The translations under genes were made by a program, and so were the position numbers. DNA of 64,000 nucleotides from Bacillota bacterium (GTDB taxonomy: Bacteria > Bacillota > Clostridia > Lachnospirales > Lachnospiraceae), in NCBI GenBank assembly GCA_029224465.1, contig JAQXUQ010000019.1, forward strand, positions 16,181 through 80,180. Direction: 5' to 3'. The notes below the pieces were generated by a model. That model did no database searches. It saw only the letters and a program-made list of their open reading frames with translations, and was not told the origin of the DNA. Shown here piece by piece: positions 61,484 to 64,000 of this stretch. Position 1 is the first letter of the stretch; each line of letters starts with the position of its first letter.

Positions 61484-61706
61484 GCTTGCCAAGGAAGTGC
61501 ATATTCCTCAGTCAAGGATCAGCGATATCATAAGCGGTAAGAGAGGAATTACAGCAGATACTGCCATGAGATTTGCAATGTTCTTTGGAACCACGCCGCA
61601 ATTCTGGTTAAATATTCAAAATCAGTTTGATCTTGATACGCTGAAGGTATCAGGCCGGATTGCTGATATGTCAGATATCAAGCCCTACAATCTGATGCAG
61701 GGCTGA
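61407..61706 (+). CDS. higA: HigA-family antitoxin (XRE helix-turn-helix)
   Basis: 99 aa from ATG 61407, with AAGGAGGTGAT upstream. PTSPGEILQEEFLEPMDIT, then a helix-turn-helix (AYRLAKEVHIPQSRISDIIS) and the closing TTPQFWLNIQNQFDLD segment typical of HigA. It should bind HigB and repress the operon. The reading frame is intact although the toxin is broken. Confidence 0.93.
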   Translation: MDLKPTSPGEILQEEFLEPMDITAYRLAKEVHIPQSRISDIISGKRGITADTAMRFAMFFGTTPQFWLNIQNQFDLDTLKVSGRIADMSDIKPYNLMQG

Positions 61707-61835
61707 CGACTGCGGAAATGACAAGCCAGCGCGTCAGGAGTGCGGCCGCGTGCCGGAGTGCCTCGGCCTCTGCCGGCAGCCTCGCCGCGCGGCGGCTAAG
61801 CTACATTCTCCGGGCTTTCCGCCGGTTCTTCCTCC

Positions 61836-62744
61836 CTACGCCGCCACAGTCTTCTCCCGCACCGTTGACATATAAGTCATCAGCAGCATGAACATAAACA
61901 GGATAAACCCCAGCACATCATACCCCATAAAGGTCTGCTGAAAAACGGCCGCGCCGATGAGCGCCGCACTGGCCGGTTCCGCGAAGCCAAACAAAATTCC
62001 CTTCTGAGGTCCGATATAAGAAATTCCCTTCATATAGGCCGGAAAGGCAACCACATTCCCGATCAGCACAACTGCAGCTATGCTGAGAATAATGGGCGCA
62101 TTCCAGTGAATCTGATAAGTCCAGATGTGAAAGACAAAGGTAAACAAAATCCCGCCCATCACAAATGCCCAGCCTTGCAGCATCAGTACCGAATGTTTTT
62201 GCAGAATATGTACCGGCTCCGTGTTGTAAACCGCCACAAAAAGGGCCGCCAGCAGTCCCGTCACAACAGCCGCAGGCGCTGCGTTCATACCTCTTAGATT
62301 TCCATGCGTCGTTATCAGAAAAACTCCGGCAAGCGCCAGCGCCACAGAAAAGATCTCTGTCACCGTCGGTTTTTTCTTTCTGCGGCAGGACGTGATCAGA
62401 AGAATGAAAACCGGTGACTGGCTCTGTAAAATTGTACAGAGACTGGCACTGGAAAATTCAATGGTCTGGTAGTAGAAAAACTGATTCAGACTGACAGCCA
62501 GCCCGTATATGAACAGTTCCCGCCGGTCGTTCCGGTCCTTCCACGGGGCGAAGGTGGATGCGGGGCCGTGTGTGTTTGCGCTGTAAACGAGCAAAACAAC
62601 CCCCGCCAGCCCAAGCCGCACCGGAACCAGCCAGCGGGCATTGATTCCCTGATACATAAAAAGATACTGGCCAAGAGAACCGGAAACTCCCCAGCAGACG
62701 CCGCCCAGCAGCGCAAGGAAAATTCCTTTCATCTGCCTGTTCAT
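61836..62744 (-). CDS. DMT-superfamily (EamA) transporter, paralogue
   Basis: About 302 aa with ten membrane helices. Shares long stretches with the transporter at 27728-28660: CWGVSGSLGQYLF, RWLVPVRLGLAG, ALALAGVFLITTHG and LQGWAFVMGG. ATG 62744 is preferred; GTG 62768 would overlap the galactosidase gene. It follows that gene directly, so sugar or sugar-derivative transport is possible but unproven. Confidence 0.9.
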   Translation of the reverse strand: MNRQMKGIFLALLGGVCWGVSGSLGQYLFMYQGINARWLVPVRLGLAGVVLLVYSANTHGPASTFAPWKDRNDRRELFIYGLAVSLNQFFYYQTIEFSSASLCTILQSQSPVFILLITSCRRKKKPTVTEIFSVALALAGVFLITTHGNLRGMNAAPAAVVTGLLAALFVAVYNTEPVHILQKHSVLMLQGWAFVMGGILFTFVFHIWTYQIHWNAPIILSIAAVVLIGNVVAFPAYMKGISYIGPQKGILFGFAEPASAALIGAAVFQQTFMGYDVLGFILFMFMLLMTYMSTVREKTVAA

Positions 62745-62748
62745 GTGT

Positions 62749-64000
62749 TCAAAAATCCTTTCTGTCACTGTGCAGGCGCTGCTTTTCTACAATCTCAAAC
62801 AGCCTTGCCATATAGTCTCCGCGCAGTACGTGAAGGCGTTCGTTCTTAACACCCGAGTAAGTATCCGATAGAACCAGACCGATCTGCATCAGTTCGGCGC
62901 CGGAAGCGCACATCACGCCGGTGCCAGGGTCAGCTTCCGCCTGAGCACCGGCGCTGCTCTGCGGCGTCACGCCCGAAGCTCCGGCTGTGTCGATACACTC
63001 ACCTGCAGACGGCGCACGCTCGCCCGACCCGGCTGCGTTCAGATACAGCTCTTTTACTTCATAAATTCTGTCCGGATCGAGCCCCTGCAGCCGGAGCCTC
63101 CGATACGGCGCCTCCGGCTCCTGCAGAAAGCGGAAATACGCCGCAATGCCATGCTCTTTCTTCGGGGAGAGAAGCATCCATGCGGCTTCGTTTTGTTTTT
63201 GCAAGAATGGAGAAAGAAGCCTGTAGAAATCTCCGGACATGATGAGACCGCGATAGCGCTTCACCAGCGTGACCTGCCGCGCCATTTCATCCAGTGCCTC
63301 CCGGTGCAGCTTGGTTATATCCAGCTCATAACCAAAAGCGCCGAACATAGCTGTAATGCCGCGCATTCGCAGCGATTCCATACGGCCCAGCTGTTCGTTC
63401 GGTACTTTCGACACATGCGCGCCTATGCACGAAATCGGATAAACGATACTCGTTCCATACTGAATCCGGACGCGTTCCACCGCGTCCGTGTCATCCGATG
63501 TCCATGCCTGCGGCGCATAATACAACATGCCCGGGTCGAAACGCGCGCCGCCGCTTGCGCATGATTCAAATAAAATTTCCGGATAACGCCTGCGCAGCAG
63601 CTCATACAGACGGTACACGCCGAGAATATATCGGTGTTTCGTCTCCGGCTGACGCCACGCCGGACTCCCTGAAGAATAAACTTCGCTCAGAGAACGGTTC
63701 ATGTCCCACTTGATATAGGAGATTTCCGCGCTGTCAAAAAGGCGCGTGAGCGCCGAATAGAGGAAGTCCACCACTTCTTCTTTGGAAAAATCCAGCACCA
63801 GCTGGTTTCGGGCGAAGCTGAGCGGATGCCGGGAATCCCCGAGCACCCAGTCCGGATGCCGGTGGTAGAGATCGCTGTCCACACTCACCATTTCCGGCTC
63901 GATCCAGAGCCCGAACGCGAGACCCATCCGGACGATTTTCCGGGAGAGGCCGCTGATGCCGTCGGGGAGTTTTTCAAGGTTGGGGATCCAGTCTCCGAGG
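62749..64000 (-). CDS. GH36 alpha-galactosidase (partial, N-terminus outside window)
   Basis: The C-terminal 417 residues. The frame is open to position 64000 and reads GDWIPNLEKLPDGISGL upstream of the GLAFGLWIEPEMVS barrel strand. Nucleophile Asp in YIKWDMNRSL and acid/base Asp in WTSDDTDAVER are present, as is the ESCASGGARFD substrate segment. It removes alpha-galactose from oligosaccharides such as raffinose or melibiose. The C-terminal beta domain carries a 45-residue Ala/Gly/Ser/Glu-rich insertion (about 62880-63030), unusual for the family. Confidence 0.93.
   Translation of the reverse strand, partial: LGDWIPNLEKLPDGISGLSRKIVRMGLAFGLWIEPEMVSVDSDLYHRHPDWVLGDSRHPLSFARNQLVLDFSKEEVVDFLYSALTRLFDSAEISYIKWDMNRSLSEVYSSGSPAWRQPETKHRYILGVYRLYELLRRRYPEILFESCASGGARFDPGMLYYAPQAWTSDDTDAVERVRIQYGTSIVYPISCIGAHVSKVPNEQLGRMESLRMRGITAMFGAFGYELDITKLHREALDEMARQVTLVKRYRGLIMSGDFYRLLSPFLQKQNEAAWMLLSPKKEHGIAAYFRFLQEPEAPYRRLRLQGLDPDRIYEVKELYLNAAGSGERAPSAGECIDTAGASGVTPQSSAGAQAEADPGTGVMCASGAELMQIGLVLSDTYSGVKNERLHVLRGDYMARLFEIVEKQRLHSDRKDF

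Overview
The window looks like chromosomal DNA from a moderately GC-rich, low-oxygen Firmicute, most likely a Lachnospiraceae-type Clostridia. This is inferred from gene content only: mutS2, a two-subunit iron-sulfur serine dehydratase, VanW and WYL proteins, an ECF S component, a TraX-like protein, a CmpB-type membrane protein, rubredoxin and a YhaM-type nuclease. No rRNA, tRNA, CRISPR array, prophage or transposase gene was recognised.

Layout. 1-6.8 kb: a YhaM nuclease and a membrane-anchored HtrA-like protein that has lost its catalytic triad run left; divergent from them is mutS2 with an OmpR-type response regulator and histidine kinase. 6.9-11.6 kb: a leftward block of vanW, an AIR-synthase-like gene, an Lrp regulator and an aminotransferase. 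11.8-18.5 kb: GreA, an ECF S component, an SGNH hydrolase, Hsp20, a DUF362 ferredoxin protein, an HD-GNAT fusion and a LytTR protein. 18.5-26.1 kb: a leftward run from a HAD phosphatase through sdaAB/sdaAA, a discoidin-like membrane protein, an AEC carrier, a patatin and a CE2-like esterase to a cyclophilin. 26.3-34.9 kb: purine permease, DMT transporter, TraX, WYL regulator, a lactate-dehydrogenase-like gene, a GH13 enzyme and a proline iminopeptidase. 35.0-41.5 kb: HD proteins, CmpB, LOG, a zinc phospholipase C-like protein, truA, rubredoxin and a four-S1-domain protein with a structured leader.

41.8-48.5 kb is an F1Fo ATP synthase operon. It has no separate delta gene: a delta C-terminal-like domain is fused to the front of alpha, and gamma and a carry basic C-terminal tails. 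The c-ring sequence predicts proton coupling. A LysR gene is divergent from the operon, with a perfect 11-bp inverted repeat between the two promoters. 51.0-60.4 kb is one leftward molybdenum block: an alanine/sodium symporter and a flavin-type protein, then a MoeA-like protein, ModA, ModB, ModC, XdhC, MoaA, a MOSC protein and MoaC. These import molybdate and make or insert cofactor for a hydroxylase not encoded here. 61.0-64.0 kb holds an AT-rich HigBA pair whose toxin has an in-frame amber codon, a second DMT transporter and a partial GH36 alpha-galactosidase.

The most novel item is a family of four intergenic elements (near 13.2, 49.8, 55.4 and 60.9 kb). Each has a core of exactly 111 nt folded as nested palindromes, flanked by a weaker third shell. 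The hairpin arms show paired base changes between copies. A second GC-rich dispersed repeat and a cluster of small palindromes lie in the same intergenic spaces.
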